Assembly: GCF_007655135.1 (NCBI RefSeq)
Contig: NC_045130.1
Span: 28,950,605-29,014,604, forward strand
Length of the DNA stretch: 64,000 nt
Reading direction: 5' to 3'
DNA from: Punica granatum
Taxonomy: Eukaryota > Streptophyta > Magnoliopsida > Myrtales > Lythraceae
Below the pieces are notes generated by a model, which saw nothing but the letters and a program-made list of their open reading frames with translations, was not told the origin of the DNA and searched no databases. Each line of letters opens with the position of its first letter. The stretch's first letter is position 1. A program made the translations under genes and the position numbers. Shown piece by piece: positions 47,268-59,899 of this stretch.

Positions 47268-47948
47268 CTACTGCCTCCTGGGAGTGGAGTCAAAGTCCTC
47301 GTCCATTGCATATGCCTGTGATTCCTCATCCGACGACATACGGTAAATGTTTGGAATACCTACACGATTTTCAAACACAGAATACGCAAATTGTTGTAAA
47401 ACGAAAGCACGATAGTAAACACAAACATAGGCATAATAATACATCAGTCCACAAATACCATCGTCAGGCAACAGAAGCAAAGACAAATAGAAAAAAACAC
47501 AAATAAAGTACGTTCAGTCATCGGTAACGTAGTCGCATAAAACCATCAGAGCACCCCAGACTAATAGCATAAAACCGTCAGAGCACCCCAGACCACTTCA
47601 TTTCCCAGCATCCTCGTTCAGCCAGAGATGCCTAACGCTATGAGGCATCATGATAAAACACTCACGAACATGAGGGTCCTTGAAAGATTCATTGCCACGA
47701 GCCACTCTCTATCTGCAACAGCTCCCTCTTCTTTCATCGGATTCAGTATTTCCAGGCAGGCCTGATTGCTAAATGGATCGACCTTGGCAGGGCTGGTCAC
47801 TGACTTGTTCTGCTTGGAGCTCGGCTCTGACGGATCGGTCTCCCAATGTTTTCTTAGGCTTTTATTGATAATGTCAACGATCTTCTCCATCCTGTCTTTC
47901 TTCGGTTTACGAAGTTTACAGGCTTGAAGGTGGGCTCCACATGCATGT

Positions 47949-47992
<44 letters not shown>

Positions 47993-48193
47993 GCTTGAAG
48001 AGTCTGTCCCTTCCTCCAAATTCATCGGTGCGTGGCTGCTGCCGAATTGACCAATGCGCACGCGTTGTTCGATCCTACTCTCCTTGGAGGATGTGGGCGG
48101 CAAATCAATCGACGCACGTCTAAAAGCACCTGTCGCGGTGGTCTTCCCAAATATCTCAGCAAGCAAATCGCAGTGGGGCATGCAATTTATCAC
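47268..48193 (-). pseudogene. Harbinger fragment, copy C (SANT/Myb-like C-terminal part)
   Basis: On the minus strand 48193-47648 encodes AEIFGKTTATGAFRRAS, matching KELFRSKTATGALRIS of copy B. Then come MNLEEGTDSS (INLEEGSGDS in B), a proline run from a 42-G homopolymer, NKSVTSPAKVD (SKSVTSPDKPA in B) and a C-terminal DREWLVAMNLSRTLMF. A possible transposase start, MSSDEESQAYAMDEDFD, lies at about 47340 but breaks at once. The first SANT exon and the DDE domain were not found. It is a truncated relic. Confidence 0.7.
47950..47991. repeat. Homopolymer of 42 G
   Basis: An uninterrupted G run inside the copy C relic, read as polyproline on the minus strand. The length in the genome is uncertain because such runs are hard to sequence. 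Confidence 0.9.
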
Positions 48194-48199
48194 TAAAAT

Positions 48200-48787
48200 G
48201 CAAGGCCTTTAACGCATGCATGGCAACACCAATAAGGAGAACAAAGGCAGTAACATTACCAACAAGCCAAAAGAGTAGTATATAACAGATACGTAATAGT
48301 CCGACAAGTCATAGCAAACATGAACAAAGCACCAACAAGCAGAACAGATGATAATCGGCCATTGCAGAAGAGTAGGCTAACGAGATAGGAGAAGGACAGA
48401 GCAAGTCATACTAGCAGCAGGCTACAACCCCAAGCATGGAAAAGGAACAACAGAATTATGGTCTTCAGGAGAGGGCATAATGGAGGTGTAAGTGGGTTTT
48501 CCCAAATGCACCAAAAATCCGAACACATGAGGGACAATTAGCGAACAGAACAGAGCGCTTCCATGAAAATCAGTCAATACACCTTCCAAATAGCATTACA
48601 GAAGGCCGGGCAAGTTGACTGACCGTCAATGACGGAACCCTAATGCCTCACGGTATGGTTTCCCTTAGATCCCTACCCAACTGCTCCAAAGACCGCAGTT
48701 GCAGTGGCCTCCGTACCCTAGGCACCTCCGACCCTCTTCAATCTGCAAACAATAGTGGCTATTTACAATCGAGGAGGAGGTGGAAGT
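48200..48787. other. Noncoding DNA between Harbinger relic and copia B
   Basis: No gene or terminal repeat was recognised. Confidence 0.4.
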
Positions 48788-48972
48788 TGTTTATTATGGA
48801 AAGATTTATTTCCCTTTGTAATTTATGTACATATCCATGTATACCATACTTAGTCACCCCAAGTTTACCCGTAGATATTATTTTCATTTTATTTACTAGA
48901 CCTGGATGTACACATACCAGTCGAATGAATGAAAATAAGACAAGTTCTTCTGCTCAATCCTGAATCTTGACA
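48788..48972 (+). repeat. Probable 5' LTR of copia B
   Basis: TGTTTATT...CTTGACA (185 bp) ends directly before the PBS. The left limit is inferred from a TG dinucleotide only, as no second LTR is visible. Confidence 0.5.
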
Positions 48973-48984
48973 TGGTATCAGAGC
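48973..48984 (+). other. Primer binding site of copia B
   Basis: TGGTATCAGAGC, the standard plant copia site complementary to initiator Met tRNA. Confidence 0.9.
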
Positions 48985-49135
48985 AGTGGTCTTGAGGCCA
49001 GCCGTCTCATCTTCTTGCCGGCCAAGAATAGCCAAGCCTCATCTGCCAGTTATTCTTACTGAGCGTCACCTTTCAATTTCTGAATTTGTCCTACATATTT
49101 CTTCTTCTTCCACGATTCTTTTCTGAGTCACCACC

Positions 49136-50694
49136 ATGACGAAATCCACAAACCACGGCACTTCGGGTGGAAGCATGCCGCTCGTTTATGTTTTATCTCC
49201 CTCTGATGGTCCTGGCACACAGCTTATTTCCTGCAAACTCAACGGCAAGAATTACAATACTTGGTCTCAAGCAATGCAGACGACACTTCAAGCTAAGAAT
49301 AAACTTAGCTTTATCAAAGGCAAGGCGACACAACCAACAAAAGGAGAACCTTACCATGAGCAGTGAGTAACTTGTAATTCGATGCTACTCTTGTGGATTT
49401 TCAATCACCTGGATGAAGAGCTATAGAATTCTATAGCAGGGTCAAAGAATGCGAAGACCCTATGGGACGACCTTAAAGAACGTTTTTCCTAGGGTAATGA
49501 GGTGAAAATTCATGAACTCAAGACTGATATTTGCCTACTCATACAAGACAAGAGGTCGGTTTCAGAGTATAATTCAAAATTAAAAAGTCTTTGGGATAAA
49601 TTGGATTTGTACCTCGATTTGTCGGTTTGCACATGTAATGCTGGAATTCAACTCACGGCTTACAAGGAGAAGAAGAAAGTGCATCAATTTCTCATCAGGC
49701 ATAACCCAGAATTCTCGACCATTCATTTGCAAATCTTGAGCATGACCCGTTGCCATACGCGAACAGAGCCCATTCCATGGCTACCCATGATGAAGTGCAA
49801 CGTCTGATCACACACAGCAAGGAAACAAGTTCTGAAGTAATAGGTTTCACGGCGAAAGTTGTTCATGATTTCGGGCGAAATGGCCATCATCGGGCCACAT
49901 GCTATCAGTTTCATTGATATCCAGGTCCCGATTAGTGGAATCAAAGGAATTCGAAGGGGACCTCTTCAGGAAACTCTCGGCCAGGCGGGAGGAACCCATC
50001 CTCGTCTTCTTCGATTTTGCAGCTGCAACAGAGAGGAGGTGGAGCCGAGTTCTCTAATTCAGGAGGCCTGAGTAATGGATATTCGGGCGGCCCATCTCAA
50101 CGCTCAGCCCAACTCAACCATGGGCAATGGAGGCCTAGTCATTCGGACCAGCAATCCTTCACTCAAGGCCCAACGAACTACACAGCGGCCGTGGCCCATG
50201 CAAACTCCCCAGCAAACTTCAGTAAGCTGGCCCATCTTTTTGAGGCCCAATTGCAGCAGCTCATGTCAATGATATCTCGTGATGATGGTGAGGTTAATCG
50301 ACTAAGTGGTGAGAATTTTGTGCCTATCACTTCAAATCTTGATTGGATTATTGATTTGGGAGTGTCACAACACATGACTAGTAGTCTAGATAATCTTTTT
50401 GATATTACTCCTATTGATAATGGTCCAATTATTCATGTTCCAAATGAAACAACAAAAGCTAACTTTATAGGCAAAGTCTCATTCGGAGTCAATATGGTCC
50501 TTCATAATATTCTTTACGTGTCGGATTTCAATTGTAATCTATTGTCTGTGGCTCAATTATTTCAAGAACTAAATTGTAGTGTACACTACATTTATAGTCT
50601 ATGCTTGATTCAGGATTGCACCTCGGGGAGTACAATTGGAGTAGGACTTCACGGAGGGGTTTGGCTTTTACGACAAGTATCCTCATCTTTTTAG
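49136..50694 (+). pseudogene. Copia B gag and protease, broken
   Basis: Gag starts at 49136 with LISCKLNGKNYNTWSQAM and is interrupted by stops at about 49366, 49427 and 49490 and by later frameshifts. The protease frame 50017-50694 reads WIIDLGVSQHM where relatives have DSGA(S)QHM. Both changes, S to L and A to V, fit C-to-T transitions at CpG sites (TCG to TTG, GCG to GTG). The D-S/T-G triad is lost, so the protease is dead. Confidence 0.88.
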
Positions 50695-50706
50695 AGACTA
50701 CAGGCA

Positions 50707-51560
50707 ATGAAAGCAGACGATGAAGATATTTGGCACAAGCAGTTGGGACATCCTTCTTCTTGTATTCAGTTTGAGAATGATTTTATTTCCCTGCATCGTT
50801 CAGTCAATAATTCACTCTATAACGTATGTTGTCGAGCAAAACAAACACGCTCCAGTTTTACCAGTAGTTCAAATAAAGCCTCTTTTCCATTTCAATTAGT
50901 TCATTGCGACATATGGGGACCTTATAAGGTCTCATCTATTTCTGGTGCTCAGTATTTTTTATCAATTGTGGATGACTACAGCCGAGCTGTATGGGTTTAT
51001 CTTTTACGAAATAAGTCGGAGGCACAAGGTTTTTTGATTAGTTTCTGTAAGCTGGTCAGGAATCAATCTGATCGAACAGTGAAAATGGTGAGAAGTGACA
51101 ATGAGTCGGAATTCATGAGTTGGGTCGTTCAAGACTATTTTTTTGACAACCGCATCATTCACTAAACTTCGTGCAATGATACTCTTCAACAAAATGGACG
51201 AGTTAAGCACAAACATCGTCACATTCTCAATGTAGCCTGGGCACTGATGTTCCAAGCTTCACTTCCGATAGATTTTTGGGGAGAATGTGTTTTTGCTGCG
51301 ACACACCTCATTAATTTCACGCATTCGAATATTTTATCAGGCAAGACACCATTTGAACTCCTTTTACTATGTTCTGCACATCACAACCCTCATCTCAAGG
51401 ATAAATTTGGGCCATGTTCAAGAAGATGCATTTTTATTGGGTACCCATTTGGAAAGAAGGGATGGAATTCGGGATTTATGACTTGGAGAAATGTGAGGCT
51501 TTTGTTTCTTGGGATTTTAAATTCAGTGAGACCGATTTTCCTTTCAGCAATTCGGCTTCG
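50707..51560 (+). pseudogene. Copia B integrase, broken
   Basis: HKQLGHPSS and CCRAKQTRSSF of the zinc region precede the core: D in HCDIWGPY and D in VRSDNESEF are kept. After a stop near 51165 the third region reads NGRVKHKHRH instead of NGRVERKHRH, so the catalytic E is K. E to K and R to H both fit G-to-A transitions. The distal part (WGECVFAATHLIN, then IFIGYPFGKKGW) is recognisable but frameshifted. Confidence 0.88.
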
Positions 51561-51972
51561 TCCAGTTCAGTCAGTTTGGGCATCTGATTTTGGGATAATT
51601 CGGGCCCATGGGAAGTTCAGGGGGAGTTCAGCCCAAAAGAGTTTCAAGGGGAATTCAGCCCAATTGAGCCTAGATCAGAACACCATTTGCCTAGTCCATC
51701 TGCACCCAGATCCGCCGAGCCCATTTTCGCCAAGCCAAATTCAACTAAGCCCACTAACGACAGTAGGCTTCGTTTGGTCCAAAATAATTCCTATGAGCCC
51801 AGTCCGCCCAACTCTGTTGTGCCTGCTGATTGATCCGGCCCAGTTTCTTTTGCTGATCTGACATCTTCTTCCTCTACCAGTCCAACGACTATATCCGACC
51901 CGGTATCTTCTTTAGCAAACACTATAGCTCGTTCAAAGGCTTCGCGAAATATTCACAAACCGAGTTGGCTTA

Positions 51973-53620
51973 ATGATTTTGTCTCTCATACTGCTCGTTG
52001 TTTTGATTCTCCCCTACACCCCCCTCCCCATCATATCACCCATTCCATCATACTCTTCAAGTACATCTCATCCTCTCGAGCATTATCTTAATTATTCTGA
52101 TATTAATGTCACCCAATTGTCGTTCATTGCTGCCATTGACTCTAAAACAGAGCCAAGGACTTACTCTCAAGCTGCCAAGGATCACAAATGGCGCCTCGTC
52201 ATGGCTGACAAAATTCATGCTCTTGAGGAGAATAGCACCTGGACCATTCAATCACTCCCTCCCAAGAAGAAACTCATCGGTTGTAAGTGGGTTTTTAAGA
52301 TTAAACAACGTGCAGATGGCATTGTGGAACTTTACAAAGCTCGGCTCGTGGCCAAAGGTTTCACTCAAGTTGAAGGCGTCGATTTTCATGAGACTTTTGC
52401 GCCATTAGCAAAATTGGTCACGGTACATTATTTATTGACCATTGCTATTGCTAAACAATGGGAGATGCATCAGCTTGATGTAAATAACGTCTTTCTTCAT
52501 GGGGATTTGGATGAGGAGGTTTACAGGTCGCTTCCTCCTGATTTTTGTTCCGCTCATCCTAATTAGGGACGGGTTTGCAAAAGTCTTTATATGGCCTTCG
52601 TCAAGCCTCTAGCAACTAGTATTCCAAATTTGCCACAGCTCTCATCCAATATGAATTTCAACAGTCCAAGGCTGATCATTCTCTATTCACCTTCTCTCAT
52701 GGTGGCATATTTCTTGCGGTTCTAATCTATGTGAATGATATGATTCTTGTGGCTAATGATTCTATCTCATGCACCAATTTAAAGAATTATCTTCACTAGT
52801 GCTTCCGCATTAATGATCTTGGTGCCTTATCCTATTTCTTGGGCATAGAGATTATTCGTAGTAGTTCCGGTCTCTTTCTCAATCAACGGAAATACACTCT
52901 GGATATTCTTACTAAGGCTGGTATGCTAGGTTTTCGACCTGCTTATTTCCATATAGAGCAACAACACCAATTGTCTACGGATAGTGGCGATCTCATTCCT
53001 GATCCGTGACAGTACCGCCGTCTCGTTAGTCACCTTCTGTATCTCACCATCACTAGGCCGGAGCTTAGTTATCCCATTCATATTCTCTCACAATTCTTTC
53101 AAGATCCTCGCCAGGGACACTGGGATGCAACTCTGCGAGTGCTCCGTTATCTCAAGCAATCCCTTGGACAAGGAACTTTTTCTCTGTCCAACCTCTCTGT
53201 CTTTAACGGCCTACTGTGATGCGGATTGGGCTAGTTGTCCAATAACTCGACGATCTTTGAGTGGATATTTCATCACTTTAGGCAGAAGTCCTATCTCTTG
53301 GAAGACAAAAAGCAAACAACGGTCTCCAAGTCATCTGCCGAATCTGAATACGGAGCCATGGCCGCGACCATTAGTGAGCTCTTATGGCTCCGCCCTCTCC
53401 TCAACTCTCTTGGTGTTTATCATGCAGGTCCGATGCATCTTTTCTGTGATAATCAAGCGGCTCTTCACATCGCCTCTAATCCAGTCTTCTATGAGCGCAC
53501 CAAGCATATTGAAATAGATTGTCATTTCATTAGGCAATATATGTGCTCTGGAGCTATAGAAACATCCCACGTGTCTACGCGCTTTTAACTGGCAGACATA
53601 TTTACTAAGGCACTTGGGCG
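51973..53620 (+). pseudogene. Copia B reverse transcriptase and RNase H, broken and truncated
   Basis: The N-terminal RT part is open to 52566 (GCKWVFKIKQRADG, ARLVAKGFTQVEGVDF, LDVNNVFLHGDLDEEV). A stop and a frameshift follow; the catalytic site near 52728 reads YVNDMIL instead of YVDD. Then come FRINDLGALSYFLGIE and RNase H ([32 protein letters not shown]) with frameshifts. The conserved ADIFTKALGR box is interrupted at the gypsy LTR. Confidence 0.9.
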
Positions 53621-56600
53621 TGTGTGCGCACTTGAATTTCATCTCGTCGGGGCACGCGTGCGTGCGCCTATGCAACGCGGCTTGGGAGTGTCCATCTTCC
53701 CGGGGACGCGCGACGGACGTACGTGAGAAGGAGTCGCCACTTGCCATTTTACGACCCGAAGGTCGAGGGCCGGCAAGTTACCCAGGTCTATGGGTATGGG
53801 GTACACCTAATTGCTAAGGCATATGGTCTGCGAAACCCGAGGTTCCGAAATTCAGGGGTTCTGTTACATGCGAGCCTATATCTCGCACGCCCTATCGGTA
53901 CTCAAGCTTGTCTAGGCTTGCCATTTTAATTTAATTACCGCTTAATTAAGTTTCGCTCATCTTACACGTTTTGACACCGTAAATTCGAAGAAACACTCCA
54001 ACCGTCCACTCTCTAACCGGGATTCTCACATGAATAAATGTACAACATAAACCCTTACATTGTTCTCTCGAATAAATAAAATACAAATTACAACAACTGA
54101 ATCCCGGTCAGTTCGCGTTCGGTTATTATTCCACTCTTACTCACCGTGTGGTTTGAAAAGACTGGATTTGAAATTAAGATGCGTGCTCAGTGTTGGGGGT
54201 TGGATCTCGTGATCTACGATTGGGGCGTTGGACCCCGTATGGATCGTATCCTAAAAGATCGAACTCGATCCGCATAACAAACAAGTGCAATAATGTAACA
54301 AGCGGGCACAAATAAACAAACAATGGGGTTTTGTTATAGCCGAATTTACGTGAATTAACCGATTATTAACGGGGTATCTTGACATGCAAATTCTACCCTA
54401 AAGCAGACAAAGTGGGTACAGGGTGTGAATCGATCAAAGATCGCTTTCGGGGGGGTATTTCGCATTTGGCATTATTTTCCGAAGACTTGATGTACGTGAC
54501 GTCTATTGTCAAGTCTTGTGTTTGTGGGTTGCTTTTAGGATTGTTCTATATTGTGACACTACAGTTGTTACAAGTTATTACCGAACATGGATACCACTCG
54601 TAAGTCCTAGAACCTAGTGCCTATCCCGCTATTGCCCGTTTTTGTCTTAACCAAGTACACAATTAGTCCAATATTTGTATTTTGAGCCAATCCACTCGAA
54701 CTAACTACCCGAGACTATGTTAGAATGACAAAAACTCATCCGTCGAATAAAGCGGGCTACGCAGATGAACGTGCACCTAGATAGGTAGCCCATCCCTACC
54801 CTGATACCGTAGTGTTTCTCTTATTTTAACCCTAGGGGTGTCGCTAAGTTGCAAAGAGACGATTTTGCCCTTGAGGTGAAGATTATTTTCGAAAAAGTGA
54901 GATTACACGGTGCAGGCCACCTCGACCTGTGACCGGCGCTAACTGATCCCCTGGACCTTCCAGGGTTGTCAAGAACCCTAAAAAAACTAAAGGTTTGGTT
55001 AATCTATTCGGAAGTGATCTAAGAAGAACTTCCACGCCTCGACCTGAGTTTCCTGAAATCAGGTGAGGCCTCGAGTCAATACGCGTAAGTCCTTACTAGA
55101 CGTCCATGTCACATTGAGCCACATATCTCAGATTTTATAAAATTTGCAAGTTTTGAGAAGGGCACCAACGCATGTTTGCAACCTATCGACGCGTGTTACC
55201 AGTTTATTACTAATTCGTGCAAAGTTTATTAGGGTCAAGTGAGTTAATTAATCGCATGAACGTCCCAATTACCCCGTTAGTGGAATTATTGATAAAATTA
55301 ATTAATGTTTTGCCAAATGCTCTAAATATGCGGGTTTCAGACTGTCGAGCTGATCATTGATGGACCGTCCGATGCGAATCATAGTTCCCGACCACCTTGG
55401 GGATTTAAAAATTAATTTTAGGTTGAGTTTGCATGATTAAACCGATTCGTGTGAGGTTTCGATTAAAGCGAGAAAATAAAGCAGTTGAAACACGGATCAA
55501 CTACACATTATCACGTCAAGCACGACAAACATACATATTTTACACAATCGGTGCCGCCATGATCATGATAAACACATACAAACATACACAAACAAAATAT
55601 TAACGGAATCGATAAAACGACACCGACTCATGGAAGCGAAAAATCATGCAAAGAGCACGTATTCTCATGTTGTATACATATAATTACAGAAACAAAATAT
55701 TTAAACAGGGTACATACGTTGTCGGTCGGGGATCCAAGTATGAAAGGGTTGAATATTTTTTGAAAATGCCCAGGGACTGCTTTGAACGATTTTGAAAGAC
55801 CAGGGACTGATTTGAAAATTCGGATAAAGTTTCGGGGACTGGTTTGAAAATACTAGAAAAATGGGGGACTGTGTAAAAATTGCTGAAAATGTCCCAAGAC
55901 TTGTTTGAAATGAATTTGAGCATTCGGGCTGATCTGAAAAGCGAAAAATAGCCCCAGGACTAAACTAAAACAACTTAAAAAGTTCCTTGGGATATTTGAA
56001 AAATTCTGGAAAATTAAAGGACTGATTGGAAAATGATAAAATGACTGGGACTTGGCTGAAAAGAATTTTAAAATTCGGGGCAGATTTGAAAAGTCGAAAA
56101 ATGGTCCCGAGACTAAACTGAAACAACTTGAAAAGTTTCTTGGAGTGGTTGGAAAATTTCGAAAAATTCAAGGACTGATTGGAAAAATAGTAAAAATGGC
56201 TGGGACTTAATGAAATGGATTTTAAAATTCGGGACAGATCTGAAAAAATAAAAATTCATCCTTAAGACTGAAGTGAGACAAAACAGAAAATTCGTAAAAT
56301 CAAGTTTGGGACAAATCCGATCACCCACGCAACCCAATAACGTTCATTTCACGGCATATTCATCAAATCAAACATTAATATTCAAGAATGGAGTCCTAAA
56401 CATGTCACTAAGTCGAGAATTTACGTAGTTCGGGAAGTTGAGGGGCGGTTCTGTAAAATAAAAAGAATAAAAAAATAGAAAATTTTGCTGGGGAGTTGGG
56501 CCGCTGAGGGAGGATTGGGTCGAGTGGGTTGCTGGGCCGAGTTGGGTCGAATGGGCCAGACTGGGCCGAATGGACCGCTGGGCTTTTGGACGCGGCTAGG

Positions 56601-57302
56601 CTAGGCCGAACGTTAACGGGCTGCCGCTGCTGGACTGGGCCGGGATGTTGCTGGACCGGGCCGCCGCTGTTGGACTAGGCTACTGGGCGGCGAGTTGGGC
56701 TGCTGGGCGGCACGCCTATTCAACCCGAAAATAAAGAAATCGACCTGGTTAGAATGAGAGGGAAAAACCGAGGAGAAAGGACATGGTTCGGGGACGATGG
56801 TGACTGGTCACGACGATTTCCGACTTCGGGGAGTTTCGCCGGTCTGTTGGGGAGGCTCTCGTGACTTGGGGATCGGGTCCGCCTGCATGGAGGAGGAAGT
56901 CGAAACGAGGAATCGGGTCCAGGATCCGATTCTATTCGAGATCCGAACCGAAGGAGGCGAATGATTTTTTTCGGAGTCGGAGCTGGGGGGTACCGCGAGC
57001 TGAGGGTCCAAGGGAGGGTATTCGAGCTACGGGTTTCCCGTTCTTCGAAAATCGAGAGAGAGAGAGCGTGTGAGCTCCCGAAAAACCGAGGTCCGAGAGA
57101 GAGAGATCATCCCTGAGAATGAGCGTCCAATCCTGAGAGTGTATGGGCTGAGATTTTTTTTCGAGTTCCGGCCGTTCAAGATTCGAGCTCAGGGTTTCTT
57201 TTTTCGGAGAGAATCGGTGAGCTCCGAGATTTCTTTTTTTTTTGTTCGCGTTCGTGAGTTCTCGGCCGAAATCGTGAGCTGCGGGTTTTTGTTCCGAAAA
57301 AT

Positions 57303-57336
<34 letters not shown>

Positions 57337-57936
57337 GGCGTGCACGGTTCCGTTCGCGTGTGCAGAGGAAGATGTTGGCGTGTGCAGAGGAGGCGGCAGG
57401 CTCGGGTCCGGATCACAGCAGGCTCGGCGGTGAGGGCGGCAGGGGAGCAGGAGAAGAGAAAAGAAAAAAGAAAAAAGAAAAAAGAAAAGAGAAAAGAAAA
57501 AGGGGAGGAAGAAGAACGGGGACGTGGGGGAAAGGGTGAACGGACTTCTGACCGTTCGACCCCCCCTTTTTTTCTTTTTGAATTCGACGCGCGTACAAAT
57601 TGAAAATTCCGTCTTCTTGATCGGACGTTGGAAAAATAATTCGAGACCGTCATCGTGCTCAGAAAAATTCGTTGATCGATATTATGCTATAAAATTATTT
57701 TCAATCTCAAATTTTGTCCCGAATTTTGAAAATTGACGTCGATGTACGCAAAATTCGAAAACGTCCCAAATAATATTATTTTTGAAAAATCATAAAATTG
57801 GTGTTAAATTAGGAAAATTTCATATTTCCGCGAAGTCGTGAATACTTGAGTAATTAATTGGAAATACTTCCCTCATAGGTGGCAAAATGACGATTTTCCC
57901 CCTCTGAAGCCGGTGGACCAAAATTGGGTGCTGACA
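53621..57936 (-). repeat. 3' LTR of the Tat-type element, 4316 bp
   Basis: The LTR begins TGTCAGCACC at 57936 (minus) and ends ...GCACACA at 53621. Homology with the solo LTR (10510-15127) sets the outer limit; the PPT sets the inner limit. It contains imperfect tandem repeats (period about 153 bp, 55950-56270), a GGGCC-rich tract (56500-56720) and a GA-rich tract with (GA)n (57050-57530). Open frames inside these tracts are low-complexity artefacts. Confidence 0.9.
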
Positions 57937-57950
57937 GCTTGCCCCTCTTT
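57937..57950 (-). other. Polypurine tract of the Tat-type element
   Basis: On the minus strand AAAGAGGGGCAAGC directly precedes the LTR start TGTCAGC. Confidence 0.85.
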
Positions 57951-58143
57951 GGTTGAGTGCTCGGATAGAGGGTGTAGCCAAAAATTATGAGTAGCACCCG
58001 TTCGGTCTTGACAACCACCTGGCCATTCTCCTAGATGCAATGGACCTGTTTGTGGAAGGAAAAAGACAAAAGAGTCATGGCAAGGAAATGATACGACGTA
58101 AATTTGTAACTCAAAACAGCAAATGCAGGGATAAAGTTCGTAA

Positions 58144-58680
58144 AGTAATAAATGTGGACGCGAAGTCCAGAAAGCGGTAAACATGGACGCGAAGTCCGGC
58201 AAGTAGTAAAAGTGGATGCGAAGTTCGAAAAGCAGTAAGGATGGACACGAAGTCCTAGACATGGAGTCCGAAAAGCAGTAAAGATGGACACGGAGTCCGA
58301 AAAGCAGTAAAGATGGACACGGAGTCCGAAAAGCTGTAAAGATGGACACGGAGTTCGAAAAGTAATAAAGATGGACACGGAGTCCGAAAAGCTGTAAAGA
58401 TGGACACGGAGTCCGAAAAGCAATAAAGATGGACACGGAGTCCGAAAATCTGTAAAGATGGACATGGAGTCCGAAAAACAGTAAAGATGGACACGGAGTC
58501 CGAAAATCTGTAAATATGGATACGGAGTCCTAAAAGCAATAAAGATGGACACTGAGTCTTGGACACGGAGTCCGAAAAGCTGTAAAGATGGACACGGAGT
58601 TCGAAAAGCAGTAAAGATGGACACGGAGTTCGAAAAGCTGTAAAGATGGACACGGAGTCCGAAAAGCAGTAAATGTTGAT
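58144..58680. repeat. 29-bp minisatellite, about 18 units
   Basis: Units of the form GTAAAGATGGACACGGAGTC + CGAAAAGCA repeat every 29 bp with small variants (CACGAAGT, AAGCTG, AATCTG); two truncated units occur near 58250 and 58560. It lies in the 3' noncoding region of the Tat element. Because 29 is not a multiple of three and the unit has no minus-strand stop in any frame, long overlapping minus-strand frames appear; they are not evidence of a protein. Confidence 0.92.
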
Positions 58681-58689
58681 ATGGTGCGA

Positions 58690-59890
58690 AAGTGCATGGG
58701 ATGTAGAAGCAACGACTAATGTTGGGGGACGGCGCGGGGCGCCGGAAAGAGAAGACTATGATTCGTTGGATTTGAGTTCAGATTGTGCTTATGACGGTGC
58801 AATAGCAAGTGTTGTTTGCCGCTCGTCGCATGATTGGGCGTTATGTGTCTCATTGAGGGCCACTCGCTCGGATTGGGATTGTGTCATGTCGCATGAGGCA
58901 GACATGAGTCCGTTAGGAAGACACAACCTTTTAGGATCTACATGCTCACACCTACACACAAGGAACGGCAGCTAACGGTCGTTGTCAGTTACGCGATACC
59001 GCTGGAATTACGATGTGCAAAAGAAATCTATGTAGCGATGCTTCAGGGACTTCGACACAGTGACCATTTGAGGGGCGGCCGTGTCCCCAATTGTGACACG
59101 CACTTAACTAAATGAAAGACTTTTCACAAGATGGGGCATAGCCCGCAGATTTTTGAGCAAAGGTAAAGGGAGGGATCTTTAGGATCCTCCAAATCAAGGA
59201 TACGACGATTCGACCCCGTTTCGAGGCGTGTCTCGAGCCTAGAGAGTCGAAGAGAGTTTGCTTGCACTGAGGACTGCCGAACCACTACTGGCTGTAGCTT
59301 CACACGAAGTGCCGCTGTTCTTTCGTGGTTAAGCCGATAATTGCCCCTAATATTTGCCTAGGCCGCAGGATGCGTGACGACCTAGCGGGGTATTTTTATT
59401 TGACTTTTCTTACATGAGTGCTCACCTTTTGCTACGATCGCCCTTGTTCGGGTCCGATCGTACCTCTCGGTTCCTCTAACTTTTGCCTAGACCGCCCTTT
59501 GTGGGTTTTCAGCCTAGCGAGGAATTGATTTGTACTCTCCTTTCGCCACGACTCCCCTTTGCGAGATTTTAAGCCGTGCCCCTCGTTCCCTAACTTTTGC
59601 CTAGGCCGCCTCAAGGAGGTTTTCGACCTAGCGGGAAGATTATTCTTTTTCTCTTTGAAGTATTCTTAGATGAGAAGGATTGAATGGACATGGCACGTGC
59701 ATGAAAAATAGAAAATGTGATGAGGTGAAACGGCACAAAGCCCGAAGGAAAATATAGGAAGATGAAGGTCTGGAGGGTGGTCTGAAGCTTGCGGGGGATA
59801 CAAAGAGACCGCCGGATGACAAAGAGGACCGTCAAGGGTAGTACTTCTTGAGGGCGTCAGCGTTGACTGAGAGCGCGTTTTCAGTCCCGT
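58690..59890 (-). other. 3' noncoding region of the Tat element with imperfect repeats
   Basis: Between integrase and minisatellite. At 59350-59640 five loosely similar segments of about 60 bp repeat the pattern (T)TTTGCCTAGRCCGCC ... CCTAGCGRG(G/A), each able to form a short stem (CCTAGG.../...CCTAGC). No convincing gene. Confidence 0.6.
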
Positions 59891-59899
59891 CCATGTCGC

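Larger units (their letters stand above)
48788..53620 (+). mobile_element. Ty1/copia retrotransposon B, decayed and cut by the gypsy element
   Basis: A probable 5' LTR and PBS are followed by gag, protease, integrase, RT and RNase H remnants in normal copia order on the plus strand. The sequence stops within the conserved ADIFTKALGR box at 53614-53620, where the gypsy LTR begins. The 3' end must lie beyond the gypsy element, outside the window. Stops and frameshifts are frequent, and catalytic residues are lost in three enzymes. Confidence 0.9.

Noticed and set aside
56932..57653. Long open frames rich in R/E or S/P on both strands
   Set aside because: They lie in GA/CT-rich low-complexity DNA within the Tat LTR and match no protein family.
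58031..58653. Long overlapping minus-strand open frames of repeated FSDSVSIFTAFRTP-like text
   Set aside because: They are translations of the 29-bp minisatellite in several frames; absence of stops in the unit explains them.
58144..58680. Regular repeats that could suggest a CRISPR array
   Set aside because: Units are contiguous with no unique spacers, and the setting is a plant retrotransposon.
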